Assembly: GCF_050379415.1 (NCBI RefSeq)
Contig: NZ_JBNRLS010000002.1
Location: 620,001-684,000, forward strand
DNA: 64,000 bases
Reading direction: 5' to 3'
Source of the DNA: Marinobacter sp050379415
Lineage (GTDB): Bacteria; Pseudomonadota; Gammaproteobacteria; Pseudomonadales; Oleiphilaceae
A program made the position numbers and the translations under genes. Shown here one piece after another: positions 26,624-35,080 of this stretch; position 1 is the stretch's first letter, and every line of letters starts with the position of its first letter. The notes below the pieces were generated by a model. The model saw only the letters and a list, made by a program, of their open reading frames with translations. It made no database searches and was not told the origin of the DNA.

Positions 26624-27321
26624 AGCAGACGCCCCTGTTCCAACCGCATCACCCGCCCCAGACTCCGGGCCATGCGCATATCGTGTGTCACCATGACAAA
26701 GGCAATGCCGGACTGGTCACGCAGGGTTTCAATCAGCGCCTGCACCCCCTCCCCGGTGTGTTCATCCAGGTTACCGGTGGGCTCGTCCATCAGCACGCAC
26801 TCCGGCTCGTTCACCAGGGCGCGGGCTATGGCCACCCGCTGACGCTCTCCCCCGGACAGCTCACCGGGCTTGTGAGTCAGACGGGCCCCGAGACCAACCT
26901 TCTCGAGCAAGGCCGCCGCCTTGTCACGGGCCGCCTTGACCGGAAGTCCGCCAAGGGCGCAGGGCATCATGACATTCTCCAGGGCCGTGAATTCCGGAAG
27001 CAGGTGGTGAAACTGGTACACGAAACCGAGGTGCCGGTTGCGAAAGCGTGCCCTGCCCGCCTCCGACATGCGATGAATATCCTCGCCGCAGATGTGGATC
27101 TGCCCCGAGGACGGCTTATCCAGCCCACCCAGCAGGTTCAGCAAAGTGGTCTTGCCGGCCCCGCTGCTGCCGACAATGGCGACGGTCTCGCTGGCACCAA
27201 CCTGCAGGGAGATATCGGAAAAGATCGTGAGTTTTTCCGGGCCCTCGTTGTAGGTACGGGTAACGCTGCGGCAGTCAATGACCGGTGTTTTATCGTTCAT
27301 GGTAGCTCTTGCCTCACTCAT
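26611..27321 (-). CDS. lolD: Lipoprotein-release ABC ATPase LolD
   Basis: ATPase that powers extraction of outer-membrane lipoproteins from the inner membrane for transfer to LolA. The 236 residues include Walker A GSSGAGKTTLLNLLGGLDKP, the LolD-typical FVYQFHHLLPEFTALENVMM, signature LSGGERQRVAIARAL and Walker B CVLMDEPTGNLD. The ATG at 27321 overlaps the lolC stop by eight bases (ATGAGTGA) and has GGAGG upstream, so the two are translationally coupled. No third lol gene follows. Confidence 0.95.
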   Translation of the reverse strand: MSEARATMNDKTPVIDCRSVTRTYNEGPEKLTIFSDISLQVGASETVAIVGSSGAGKTTLLNLLGGLDKPSSGQIHICGEDIHRMSEAGRARFRNRHLGFVYQFHHLLPEFTALENVMMPCALGGLPVKAARDKAAALLEKVGLGARLTHKPGELSGGERQRVAIARALVNEPECVLMDEPTGNLDEHTGEGVQALIETLRDQSGIAFVMVTHDMRMARSLGRVMRLEQGRLLQET

Positions 27322-28555
27322 ACCGCAGTGCCTCCGCCGGATCGATCCGGGACGCTCGCCAGGCAGGATAGATGGTTGCCAGCAGACTCATCGCCAGCCC
27401 GGCACCGCTGATGATCATTACGTCCTGCATCTGGAGCTGCGACGGCAGATAGCTGATGAAATAGACATCGGCACTCAGAAACTGGTGCCCCAGGGCCTTT
27501 TCCAGCCAGGAGATAAAGGCGCTGATATTCAGGGCTCCGAGCACTCCCAGCGTGGTTCCGACCAGAGTCCCGAACACACCGATAACCGCGCCCTGAACGA
27601 TAAAGATCCGCATGATACGACCCGGGGTCGCCCCCATGGTCCGGAGAATGGCGATATCGGCGGTCTTGTCGGTCACTACCATGACCAGTGTCGAAACAAT
27701 GTTGAACGCTGCTACCGCCACAATGAACATGAGCAGCAGGCCGATCATGGTTTTCTCCATGCGGATGGCCTGAAACAGGTTGCCGTGGGTCCGGGTCCAG
27801 TCGGAAATGTAGTAACGACCGTCCAGGAGCCGCGCAGCCTCTTCCGCCACCTTCGGAGCGGCAAACAGGTCATCCACCAGCAGGCGCACGCCCTGGGCTT
27901 TGCCACCGGTGCGCATCAGCTTGGCGGCATCATCCATGTGTACCAGGGTGTAGTTGCCGTCCAGCTCCGCACCCACGCTGAAAATGCCCTTGACGGTAAA
28001 ACGCTTGAGCCTGGGCAGAACGCCTGCCGGGGTCACGGAGGCTTCGGGCAGTACCACCGTCAGCCTGTCTCCTACCTTGAGACGCAGGCTCGCTGCCATT
28101 GTCCGTCCCACTATGATGCCGAACTCACCGGACACCAGATCCTCCAGGTCACCCTCGATCATGTGGTTCTCAATGATGGAGACAGTTCGCTCCTGCTCCG
28201 GAAGGATGCCATTGAGCATCACACCCCGGACGTCGCCGCCACCGGTTACCATACCCTGCCCCTGGATGAAGGGCGCGGCGGCCAGCACCCTCGGGTGCTC
28301 CTCCACTCGGGCATCTACCGCCTCCCAATCAGGCAGCGGACCGGAACCCTGTATCACCGCATGGGGCACCATGCCCAGGATCCGCTGCTTGAGCTCGCGG
28401 TCAAAGCCGTTCATCACCGACAAGACGATGATCAGTACCGCAACACCGAGCATCAGGCCGATCATGGAGGTCAGTGAGATAAACGAGATGAAGTGATTAC
28501 GACGCTTGGCTGCGGTGTACCGCAAACCGATATAGAAAGATAAGGGTCGGAACAT
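27314..28555 (-). CDS. lolC: Lipoprotein-release permease LolC/LolE (possibly LolF type)
   Basis: 413 residues from MFRPLSFYIGLRYTAAKRRN. One N-terminal membrane helix (FISFISLTSMIGLMLGVAVL) precedes a large periplasmic domain. Three C-terminal helices with FtsX features follow (AAFNIVSTLVMVVTDKTADI, ILRTMGATPGRIMRIFIVQG), ending RIDPAEALRYE. The open frame extends to 28693, but ATG 28555 gives the family N-terminus. Only one such gene is present beside lolD. Many gammaproteobacteria have lolC-lolD-lolE, whereas others have a single lolF, and this locus fits the latter unless lolE is elsewhere. Confidence 0.92.
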   Translation of the reverse strand: MFRPLSFYIGLRYTAAKRRNHFISFISLTSMIGLMLGVAVLIIVLSVMNGFDRELKQRILGMVPHAVIQGSGPLPDWEAVDARVEEHPRVLAAAPFIQGQGMVTGGGDVRGVMLNGILPEQERTVSIIENHMIEGDLEDLVSGEFGIIVGRTMAASLRLKVGDRLTVVLPEASVTPAGVLPRLKRFTVKGIFSVGAELDGNYTLVHMDDAAKLMRTGGKAQGVRLLVDDLFAAPKVAEEAARLLDGRYYISDWTRTHGNLFQAIRMEKTMIGLLLMFIVAVAAFNIVSTLVMVVTDKTADIAILRTMGATPGRIMRIFIVQGAVIGVFGTLVGTTLGVLGALNISAFISWLEKALGHQFLSADVYFISYLPSQLQMQDVMIISGAGLAMSLLATIYPAWRASRIDPAEALRYE

Positions 28556-28814
28556 GTAGAGTGCTGCTCTGTTAGAATCCCTGAATGGCAAGCTCGGCGT
28601 GGTCGAGCGCATTATGGCCCTTGTCGAAAATAGGTTGCAACCGGACCTCCCGCACCCTGCGTGTGAAAGCCTTGGCAAAAAACTCGGGCCCAAACAGTAT
28701 AAACTGGGGAAAAGCGGGTGACTTTTGCTAGTCTTTTTCGGATATTACGTTTTATCCATGTCCTTTCGGACCCCCCGCAAGGACCCGAGCTGTAGCGTGA
28801 ATGGAGAGCCATCA

Positions 28815-29123
28815 ATGAGAAACAACAGAACCCTGTTCGGTGTACTGGCCCTGGCGGCCGCCCTGTCGTTTGCACCGGCCAGCGGTGTCCTGGCTGAAGA
28901 GCTTCGGACTCCGGTAGGAAGCCAGGCAGACCGGAACGAGGGAAACTATCCGAAAACCGGGCTGTCCCAGTCCACGGTCCGCGCAAAGTGGGGCAACCCC
29001 CTGGAAGTTCGTGGTCCCGTTGGCGAACCTCCCATTAGGCAATGGCATTATCAGGATTTCGTCGTTTATTTCGAAAGGGATCTTGTGCTCCACACGGTAC
29101 TGAAACGCGAGACCGGACGATAA
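28815..29123 (+). CDS. Small exported BamE/OmlA-like protein
   Basis: 102 residues. MRNNRTLFGVLALAAALSFA begins a signal peptide, with cleavage probably after GVLA; there is no lipobox cysteine. The mature part has LSQSTVRAKWGNPLEVRGPV and QWHYQDFVVYFERD, the short 'SmpA/OmlA' pattern in which a helix turn precedes a two-strand segment reporting on a pair of residues. The start is ATG 28815 with GGAG eight bases upstream; an in-frame start at 28725 would add an unlikely 30 residues. It is periplasmic, role unknown. It sits between divergent lolC and the aguA operon. Confidence 0.8.
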   Translation: MRNNRTLFGVLALAAALSFAPASGVLAEELRTPVGSQADRNEGNYPKTGLSQSTVRAKWGNPLEVRGPVGEPPIRQWHYQDFVVYFERDLVLHTVLKRETGR

Positions 29124-29226
29124 CAAAAATACACCGCCGGCCAGTCTGTTTTTACGGCTCCTGTCCTGACGCCGGGCCAGTCCTTGGTTAGAATGGCGGC
29201 TTTTGCGAGTTAAGGTAGCTTCAACA

Positions 29227-30279
29227 GTGACTTCAAGACGCGTGTTGCCCGCCGAATGGGCACCTCAAAGTGCCGTAATGCTGACCTGGCCCCACCCCGG
29301 TACTGACTGGGCTTCCCGCCTGGACGAGGTGGAACCGGTCTTTGAAGCCATCGCCCGGGCGGTGCTGCGCTTCGAGCACCTCGTCATCAGCTGCGAACAT
29401 GTGTTCCGCCTCCAGGAGCTGGACCGCGACCTTAACCGCTACGCCGAAGAAAACCGGCTTCCGGGCCGCGTCGTCACTATTCCTGCGCCAGCCAACGACA
29501 CCTGGGCCCGGGACCATGGCCCGATTACGGTCCAGACCGGAGACGGCCCGGAACTTCTCGACTTCCGGTTCAATGCCTGGGGTGGCAAATTCCCCTGGGA
29601 AAAGGACGATGCGTTGAGCCGCCACCTGGCCAGTGCCGGCGTGTTTGGTTCAGTACCACTCAAACCCGTGGATTTTGTGCTCGAAGGCGGCTCCATCGAA
29701 TCCGATGGTCAGGGCACACTGCTCACCACCAGCGAGTGCCTGCTCACCCCCAGCCGCAACCCGAGCCTGGATCGTACCGCCATTGAACATCTGTTGTCCG
29801 AGGTCCTGGGTACCGAGCGGGTGCTCTGGCTGAATCATGGCTACCTGGCGGGCGACGACACCGACAGTCACATTGATACCCTGGCCCGTTTCTGCGGCCC
29901 CGACCATATCTGTTACGTGACATGCCCCGATGTTGCCGACGAGCACTACAGTGCCCTGGCCGCCATGGCGGAGGAGCTGCGGGAGTTCCGGCAGGAAAAT
30001 GGCGAGCCCTACCGGCTGACGGCGCTGCCCTGGCCCGATCCGATTCACGATGAGGCCGGCGAACGACTGCCGGCCACCTACGCGAATTTCCTGATCATCA
30101 ACGGTGGTGTCCTGCTGCCAGTATACGGGGTCGCCCAGGACGACGAGGCAATCGACGTCATGCAGGGCATTTTCCCGGATCGGGAAATCATCCCCATTGA
30201 CTGCCGGCCACTGGTCTACCAGCACGGCAGTCTGCATTGCGTCACCATGCAAATCCCCGCAGGAGTGGTTCATACATGA
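29227..30279 (+). CDS. aguA: Agmatine deiminase
   Basis: Hydrolyses agmatine to N-carbamoylputrescine and ammonia. The 350-residue pentein-fold protein has PAEWAPQSAVMLTWPHPGTD at the start and NDTWARDHGPITV. It also has LEGGSIESDGQGTLLTT and GDDTDSHIDTLARF, and the catalytic cysteine Cys338 in QHGSLHCVTMQIP. I choose the GTG at 29227, preceded by AAGG at 11 bases; the frame also opens at a TTG eight codons earlier. It overlaps aguB by four bases (ATGA). Confidence 0.95.
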   Translation: MTSRRVLPAEWAPQSAVMLTWPHPGTDWASRLDEVEPVFEAIARAVLRFEHLVISCEHVFRLQELDRDLNRYAEENRLPGRVVTIPAPANDTWARDHGPITVQTGDGPELLDFRFNAWGGKFPWEKDDALSRHLASAGVFGSVPLKPVDFVLEGGSIESDGQGTLLTTSECLLTPSRNPSLDRTAIEHLLSEVLGTERVLWLNHGYLAGDDTDSHIDTLARFCGPDHICYVTCPDVADEHYSALAAMAEELREFRQENGEPYRLTALPWPDPIHDEAGERLPATYANFLIINGGVLLPVYGVAQDDEAIDVMQGIFPDREIIPIDCRPLVYQHGSLHCVTMQIPAGVVHT

Positions 30280-31199
30280 GCAAGGCCCGCGACAGTCGAG
30301 AACTTCGCATCGCAGCAATCCAGCAAGCCTGCAGTGAGGACAAGGCCGCCAGCCTGGCCACCAGCGAAAAACTGATTCGTGAAGCGGCAAGCCAGGGCGC
30401 GGAGCTCATTGTCCTGCAGGAACTGCACGCCACCCTGTATTTCTGCCAGACCGAGGATACCTCGGTGTTTGAGCTCGCCGAGCCGATCCCCGGTCCGACC
30501 AGCGACCGGTTGTCAGCACTGGCCCGGGAACTGGGCGTGGTGCTGGTGGGTTCGATCTTCGAGCGGCGCATGAACGGTGTCTACCACAACACTGCCGTGG
30601 TGTTTGAACGGGATGGCGACATTGCCGGAATCTACCGGAAAATGCACATCCCCGATGATCCCGGTTTCTACGAGAAATTCTACTTTACCCCCGGCGATGC
30701 CCAGTTCAACGACGGCCACAATGGCTTTACCCCCATCGACACGTCGGTCGGCAGGCTCGGCGTGCTGGTGTGCTGGGACCAGTGGTATCCCGAGGCTGCC
30801 CGACTGATGGCCCTGGCCGGTGCCGAGATCCTGATCTACCCCACCGCCATTGGCTGGGATGTCACCGACGATCCGGACGAACAGAGCCGCCAGCTGGAAG
30901 CCTGGGTAACCGTCCAACGCGGGCACGCCGTCGCCAACAACCTTCCGGTGGTGGCACCGAACCGGGTGGGTACCGAACCGGACCCGTCGGGTCAGTCCGA
31001 TGGCATCCGCTTCTGGGGCAACAGCTTTATCTGCGGTCCTCAGGGAGAGTTTTTCGCCCGCGCCGATGACGAAAACGAATGCATCCTCTCTGTCACCCTC
31101 GACCGTACCCGCACGGAGTCCGTGCGCCGGATCTGGCCATATCTCAGAGACCGTCGTATCGACGCCTACGGCGACATTCTGAAGCGGGTAAGGGACTGA
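30276..31199 (+). CDS. aguB: N-carbamoylputrescine amidase
   Basis: Nitrilase-superfamily enzyme that converts N-carbamoylputrescine to putrescine, CO2 and ammonia, completing the agmatine pathway begun by AguA. The 307 residues carry the Glu-Lys-Cys triad: Glu49 (LIVLQELHATLYF), Lys122 (YRKMHIPDD) and Cys166 (GVLVCWDQWYPEAAR). AGGAG precedes the ATG. The upstream in-frame extension to 30237 lies wholly inside aguA and is rejected. A MoxR ATPase gene begins seven bases after the stop. Confidence 0.95.
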   Translation: MSKARDSRELRIAAIQQACSEDKAASLATSEKLIREAASQGAELIVLQELHATLYFCQTEDTSVFELAEPIPGPTSDRLSALARELGVVLVGSIFERRMNGVYHNTAVVFERDGDIAGIYRKMHIPDDPGFYEKFYFTPGDAQFNDGHNGFTPIDTSVGRLGVLVCWDQWYPEAARLMALAGAEILIYPTAIGWDVTDDPDEQSRQLEAWVTVQRGHAVANNLPVVAPNRVGTEPDPSGQSDGIRFWGNSFICGPQGEFFARADDENECILSVTLDRTRTESVRRIWPYLRDRRIDAYGDILKRVRD

Positions 31200-31206
31200 G
31201 GACAGC

Positions 31207-32118
31207 ATGAAAAAACTGGTAGACAGCGTTGTCGATGAACTGAACAGCATTCTCCTGGGCAAAGACCGACAGGTACGCCTTGCCTTGTGCGGCCTGCTGG
31301 CCCGGGGGCATCTGCTGATCGAAGACATTCCCGGCATGGGTAAAACCACCCTGTCCCACGCCCTGGCGAAGGTGATGGGCCTGAGCTACCAGCGCATCCA
31401 GTTCACCAACGATCTGCTGCCCGCCGATGTGCTCGGCTACTCCATGTATGACAAGGCTGCAGGCACCCTGGTCTTCCATCCCGGCCCCATCTTCGCCCAG
31501 GTGGTCCTGGCGGATGAAATCAACCGGGCCTCCCCGAGAACCCAGAGTGCCCTGCTCGAAGCCATGGAAGAGCGCCAGGTATCCATAGAGGGCGAGACCC
31601 GCCCCCTGCCGGAGCCGTTTTTCGTGATTGCCACCCAGAACCCCATCGAACAGGGCGGCACTTTTCCGCTTCCCGAATCCCAGCTCGACCGGTTCCTGAT
31701 GCGCCTGAGACTGGGCTATCCGGACCCGCGCGCCGAGCGGGAGTTGCTTGAGGGCGAGGACCGTCGCGCCATGACCGAGCGCCTGGGCACCCTGCTCTCT
31801 GCCGAAAACCTCCGCACCCTTCAGGACGGTGTCACCCGGGTCACCGCCAGCCCTGCACTGCTGGATTACGTGCAACGGCTGCTGGAGCAAAGCCGTCGCA
31901 TGCCCGGCCTTCTCTACGGCCTCTCCCCCCGGGCCGGCCTGGGCCTGCTCCGGGCAGCAAAGGCCTGGGCCATGATGGAGGGGCGCCACCATGTCCTGCC
32001 CGACGATATCCAGGCCGTCTTCCAGGCTGTCGCTGAGCACCGGCTCGAGCAGGGCGAATCCGGCAAGAGCGCCGAGCGGGTCCGGCAATTGCTGGCAACG
32101 GTCTCGGTACTTGAATAA
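31207..32118 (+). CDS. MoxR-type AAA+ ATPase, orphan
   Basis: 303 residues of the AAA_3 (MoxR) family, chaperone-like ATPases. Walker A is LIEDIPGMGKTTLSHALAK and Walker B is VVLADEINRASPRTQSALLE. FFVIATQNPIEQGGTFPLPE (sensor 1), SQLDRFLMRLRLGYP and sensor 2 in YGLSPRAGLGLLRAAKAW follow. Family members are normally followed by DUF58, VWA or transglutaminase genes; here none follows and trxB starts 150 bases later. It is seven bases behind aguB, so likely co-transcribed with the agmatine genes. Its client is unknown. Confidence 0.92.
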   Translation: MKKLVDSVVDELNSILLGKDRQVRLALCGLLARGHLLIEDIPGMGKTTLSHALAKVMGLSYQRIQFTNDLLPADVLGYSMYDKAAGTLVFHPGPIFAQVVLADEINRASPRTQSALLEAMEERQVSIEGETRPLPEPFFVIATQNPIEQGGTFPLPESQLDRFLMRLRLGYPDPRAERELLEGEDRRAMTERLGTLLSAENLRTLQDGVTRVTASPALLDYVQRLLEQSRRMPGLLYGLSPRAGLGLLRAAKAWAMMEGRHHVLPDDIQAVFQAVAEHRLEQGESGKSAERVRQLLATVSVLE

Positions 32119-32267
32119 AAACCGTCTGACCACATAGCAAGGTTTTATAACCGGAATTGGCCGAAACGAATGGCGCCCCTAGCGTTTCATGTTAGCCTTT
32201 CGTCAATTTCCCGAACCGACGCCCTGACCCGCGGGCATCCATTTTCAAACGTCAGTGAGAGACATTC

Positions 32268-33221
32268 ATGAGCGACACCCAACACTCCCGACTGATCATC
32301 CTCGGCTCAGGTCCTGCCGGCTATACTGCAGCAGTCTATGCGGCCCGCGCCAACCTGAACCCGACCCTGATTACCGGCATTGAAGTCGGTGGCCAGCTGA
32401 CCACCACGACCGACGTCGATAACTGGCCCGGGGACAACGACGGGGTTCAGGGTCCGGAGCTCATGCAACGTATGCAGAAACACGCGGAGCGGTTCGAGAC
32501 CAGCATCGTGTACGACACCATCAACGAGGCTGACTTGAGCAACCGCCCGTTCCGGCTCAAGGGCGACGGTGGGGAATACACCTGTGATGCCCTGATCATC
32601 GCGACCGGTGCCTCCGCCATTTACCTGGGACTGGAATCCGAAGAGAAATTCAAGGGCCAGGGTGTTTCCGCCTGCGCCACCTGTGACGGCTTCTTCTACC
32701 GCAAGCAGAAAGTTGCGGTGATTGGCGGCGGCAACACCGCGGTCGAGGAAGCCCTCTATCTGTCCAACATTGCCGACGAAGTGACCCTGGTGCACCGTCG
32801 CGACAGCCTGCGGGCGGAGAAGATCCTTCAGGACAAACTGTTTGAGAAGGCGGAGAACGGCAACGTCAACATCATCTGGGACCACACTCTGGACGAGGTG
32901 CTCGGTGATGCCACCGGCGTGACCGGCATGCGCATCAAGAGCACCAGGGATGATTCCACCCGGGAGATCGAGCTCGCCGGCGTTTTCATTGCCATCGGTC
33001 ACAAACCCAATACCAGCCTGTTTGAAGGACAGCTGGACATGGACAATGGGTACATCCGTATCCGTTCCGGCCTCGAAGGCATGGCGACCCAGTCCAGCAT
33101 TCCGGGCGTATTTGCCGCCGGTGATGTCGCCGACCACGTCTACCGCCAGGCAGTAACCTCTGCCGGTTTTGGCTGTATGGCCGCACTGGACGCCGAGAAG
33201 TTCCTGGACCAGCAGGACTGA
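32268..33221 (+). CDS. trxB: Thioredoxin reductase
   Basis: NADPH-dependent flavoenzyme that reduces thioredoxin. The 317 residues have the FAD motif GSGPAGYTAAVYAARANL, the redox pair Cys136-Ala-Thr-Cys139 (SACATCDGFFY), the NADPH motif GGGNTAVEEALYL and the C-terminal FAD motif GVFAAGDVAD. It precedes aat-bpt-infA in the order I recall from Pseudomonas. Confidence 0.96.
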   Translation: MSDTQHSRLIILGSGPAGYTAAVYAARANLNPTLITGIEVGGQLTTTTDVDNWPGDNDGVQGPELMQRMQKHAERFETSIVYDTINEADLSNRPFRLKGDGGEYTCDALIIATGASAIYLGLESEEKFKGQGVSACATCDGFFYRKQKVAVIGGGNTAVEEALYLSNIADEVTLVHRRDSLRAEKILQDKLFEKAENGNVNIIWDHTLDEVLGDATGVTGMRIKSTRDDSTREIELAGVFIAIGHKPNTSLFEGQLDMDNGYIRIRSGLEGMATQSSIPGVFAAGDVADHVYRQAVTSAGFGCMAALDAEKFLDQQD

Positions 33222-33246
33222 TCCCGGCCGGAGCAACTGGAGCAGG

Positions 33247-33960
33247 ATGACCACTCTCCCCTGGCTAGAACCGGACCGGCTTTGGTTCCCACCCGCCGAG
33301 GAAGCCCTGGATGACCCGGACGGTCTTCTGGCCCTCGGCGGCGATCTCTCGACCGAGCGGCTGATCCTCGCCTACCGGAACGGCATTTTTCCCTGGTACA
33401 GTGACGATCAGCCGATCCTGTGGTGGTCCCCGGATCCCCGATGTGTTCTGTTCCCGGCTGATATCCATATCTCACGAAGCCTTCGTCGAACATTGAACCA
33501 ACGGCGCTTCCACGTCACCGCGGATCGAGCCTTCAGTCGCATTATCCGGCTCTGTGGTTCCACCCGCGCGGAGGGCACCTGGATTACCGACGACATGGTG
33601 TCGGCCTATACCGAACTGCATCGGCAAGGCATTGCCCATTCCATCGAAATCTGGAACCGCAACAACCAGCTGGCCGGTGGGATGTACGGGGTTGCCATGG
33701 GTCGATGCTTTTTTGGCGAATCCATGTTTTCCCTGGAGACCAACGCGTCCAAGGTCCTGATGGTACACCTGGCCAACCAGCTGCGGCTGTGGGGCTACCG
33801 GATGATGGACTGCCAGGTGGAGAGCGACCACCTGCTGACCATGGGCGCCCGGAGCATTCCCAGAGCGGAGTTTTTATCTATACTCAGGGCATGTGTTGAT
33901 CAGAAACCGGACCAGTCCGACTGGACCTTCACCTGGGAATGGCGTGGGCCGGAGGTGTAA
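33247..33960 (+). CDS. aat: Leucyl/phenylalanyl-tRNA-protein transferase
   Basis: Adds Leu or Phe from tRNA to proteins starting with Lys or Arg (or other primary N-degron substrates), making them ClpS/ClpAP substrates. The 237 residues contain GLLALGGDLSTERLILAYRN, GIFPWYSDDQPILWWSPDPR, GTWITDDMVSAYTELHRQGI and FFGESMFSLETNASKVLMVH. The frame is open upstream into trxB, but ATG 33247 with GGAGC before it gives the family start. It abuts bpt with no spacer. Confidence 0.95.
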   Translation: MTTLPWLEPDRLWFPPAEEALDDPDGLLALGGDLSTERLILAYRNGIFPWYSDDQPILWWSPDPRCVLFPADIHISRSLRRTLNQRRFHVTADRAFSRIIRLCGSTRAEGTWITDDMVSAYTELHRQGIAHSIEIWNRNNQLAGGMYGVAMGRCFFGESMFSLETNASKVLMVHLANQLRLWGYRMMDCQVESDHLLTMGARSIPRAEFLSILRACVDQKPDQSDWTFTWEWRGPEV

Positions 33961-34674
33961 ATGAGTAACCTCAGAACCCTGGTATTTTTTGCGACTCCTC
34001 CCCATGACTGCAGTTACCTGCCCGATCGCGAGGCCACCACGATGTTTGTGGATCCTCGGGCCAACATCGACAAGAAACTGTACAGTCAGCTAACCGCCCT
34101 TGGTTTCCGCCGCAGCGGGTCCCATTACTACCGGCCCCATTGCGAGCACTGCAACGCCTGTATTCCCGTTCGCCTGAAGACAGAAGAGTTTCAGCCGGAT
34201 CGGAGTCAGCGTCGGGTAATAAAAAAGAACACGGACCTCGACTGTGAAATGGTGCCCGCCCGCTTCACCGAGGAGTACTACACTCTCTATGCCCGGTATA
34301 TCAATGAGCGGCACAGCGACGGCGACATGTACCCGCCGTCCCGGGAGCAGTTCAGCTCATTCCTGGTGGAAGGGGCCACGGATTCCTGGTTCCTGGAGAT
34401 GCGCCTGGAGCGCAAACTGGTGGGCCTTGCGGCCGTCGATGTCCTTGATGACGGCCTGTCGGCCATCTATACGGTGTTTGCCCCCGAACTGGAGCACCGC
34501 AGCCCGGGAACCTTTGCCATCCTGTGGCAGATCGAAGAGGCCAGGCGCCGCGGCCTGCCACACCTGTACCTGGGTTACTGGATCAGGGAATGCCGAAAAA
34601 TGAACTACAAGACCCGTTTCCAGCCGATTGAGGCTCTGCGCGATGGCCACTGGCGAACAATGGATGACAACTGA
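33961..34674 (+). CDS. bpt: Aspartate/glutamate leucyltransferase (Bpt)
   Basis: Attaches Leu to N-terminal Asp or Glu, feeding secondary destabilising residues into the ClpS pathway; it belongs to the Ate1-like fold. The 237 residues have the N-terminal TPPHDCSYLPDREATTMFVD and a cysteine-rich SHYYRPHCEHCNACIPVRLK. The C-terminal GNAT-like part contains YLGYWIRECRKMNYKTRFQP. Its ATG directly follows the aat stop. E. coli lacks this gene, so this organism recognises a wider set of N-degrons. Confidence 0.93.
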   Translation: MSNLRTLVFFATPPHDCSYLPDREATTMFVDPRANIDKKLYSQLTALGFRRSGSHYYRPHCEHCNACIPVRLKTEEFQPDRSQRRVIKKNTDLDCEMVPARFTEEYYTLYARYINERHSDGDMYPPSREQFSSFLVEGATDSWFLEMRLERKLVGLAAVDVLDDGLSAIYTVFAPELEHRSPGTFAILWQIEEARRRGLPHLYLGYWIRECRKMNYKTRFQPIEALRDGHWRTMDDN

Positions 34675-34755
34675 CTTTGCCAAATGACGACAAATCAGGC
34701 AGAATTGCGCAATTTAAAATCACGAGAAGCATATTCAAAGAGAGGTTTCTACTGA

Positions 34756-34974
34756 ATGGCGAAATCAGATGTCATTGAAATGGAAGGCGTAATCATCGAC
34801 ACCCTTCCCAACACCATGTTCCGCGTTGAGCTGAGCAATGGTCACGTTGTGACTGCTCACATTTCCGGCAAGATGCGCAAGAACTACATCCGCATCCTGA
34901 CGGGCGACAAGGTCAAGGTTGAGCTGACCCCCTATGACCTGAGCAAGGGCCGCATTGTTTACCGCGCCCGTTAA
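34756..34974 (+). CDS. infA: Translation initiation factor IF-1
   Basis: 72-residue S1-type OB-fold protein that occupies the ribosomal A site during initiation. The sequence includes MAKSDVIEMEGVIIDTLPNT and SGKMRKNYIRILTGDKVKVE, which is standard. AGAGG lies upstream of the ATG. A strong terminator follows. In E. coli infA is likewise next to aat and close to clpA. Confidence 0.98.
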   Translation: MAKSDVIEMEGVIIDTLPNTMFRVELSNGHVVTAHISGKMRKNYIRILTGDKVKVELTPYDLSKGRIVYRAR

Positions 34975-34993
34975 TCTGCCTCAGTGACATCTG

Positions 34994-35020
34994 AAAAACC
35001 CCGCCACGGCGGGGTTTTTT
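34994..35020 (+). terminator. Intrinsic terminator of the trxB/aat/bpt/infA side
   Basis: A-run, then a CCCCGC/GCGGGG stem with a short loop (34999-35014), then six T residues. Typical rho-independent terminator for plus-strand transcription, about 20 bases after the infA stop. Confidence 0.92.
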
Positions 35021-35029
35021 ATTGCCTGT

Positions 35030-35064
35030 AATATAAAAAAGCCGCTGCACAAGGCAGCGGCTTT
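35030..35064 (-). terminator. Intrinsic terminator of clpA
   Basis: Eleven-base stem (AAAGCCGCTGC / GCAGCGGCTTT) with a five-base loop. On the minus strand it ends in a run of six T residues, 17 bases beyond the clpA stop. It forms a back-to-back pair with the infA terminator. Confidence 0.92.
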
Positions 35065-35080
35065 GCCGGATAGACCGGAA

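Noticed and set aside
31207..32118. MoxR gene as part of a defence or von Willebrand-type ternary system
   Set aside because: No VWA, DUF58 or effector gene is adjacent on either side; only the solitary ATPase is supported.
34919..34931. CTGACCCC inside infA as another repeat half-site
   Set aside because: It encodes conserved IF-1 residues and is explained by coding constraint.
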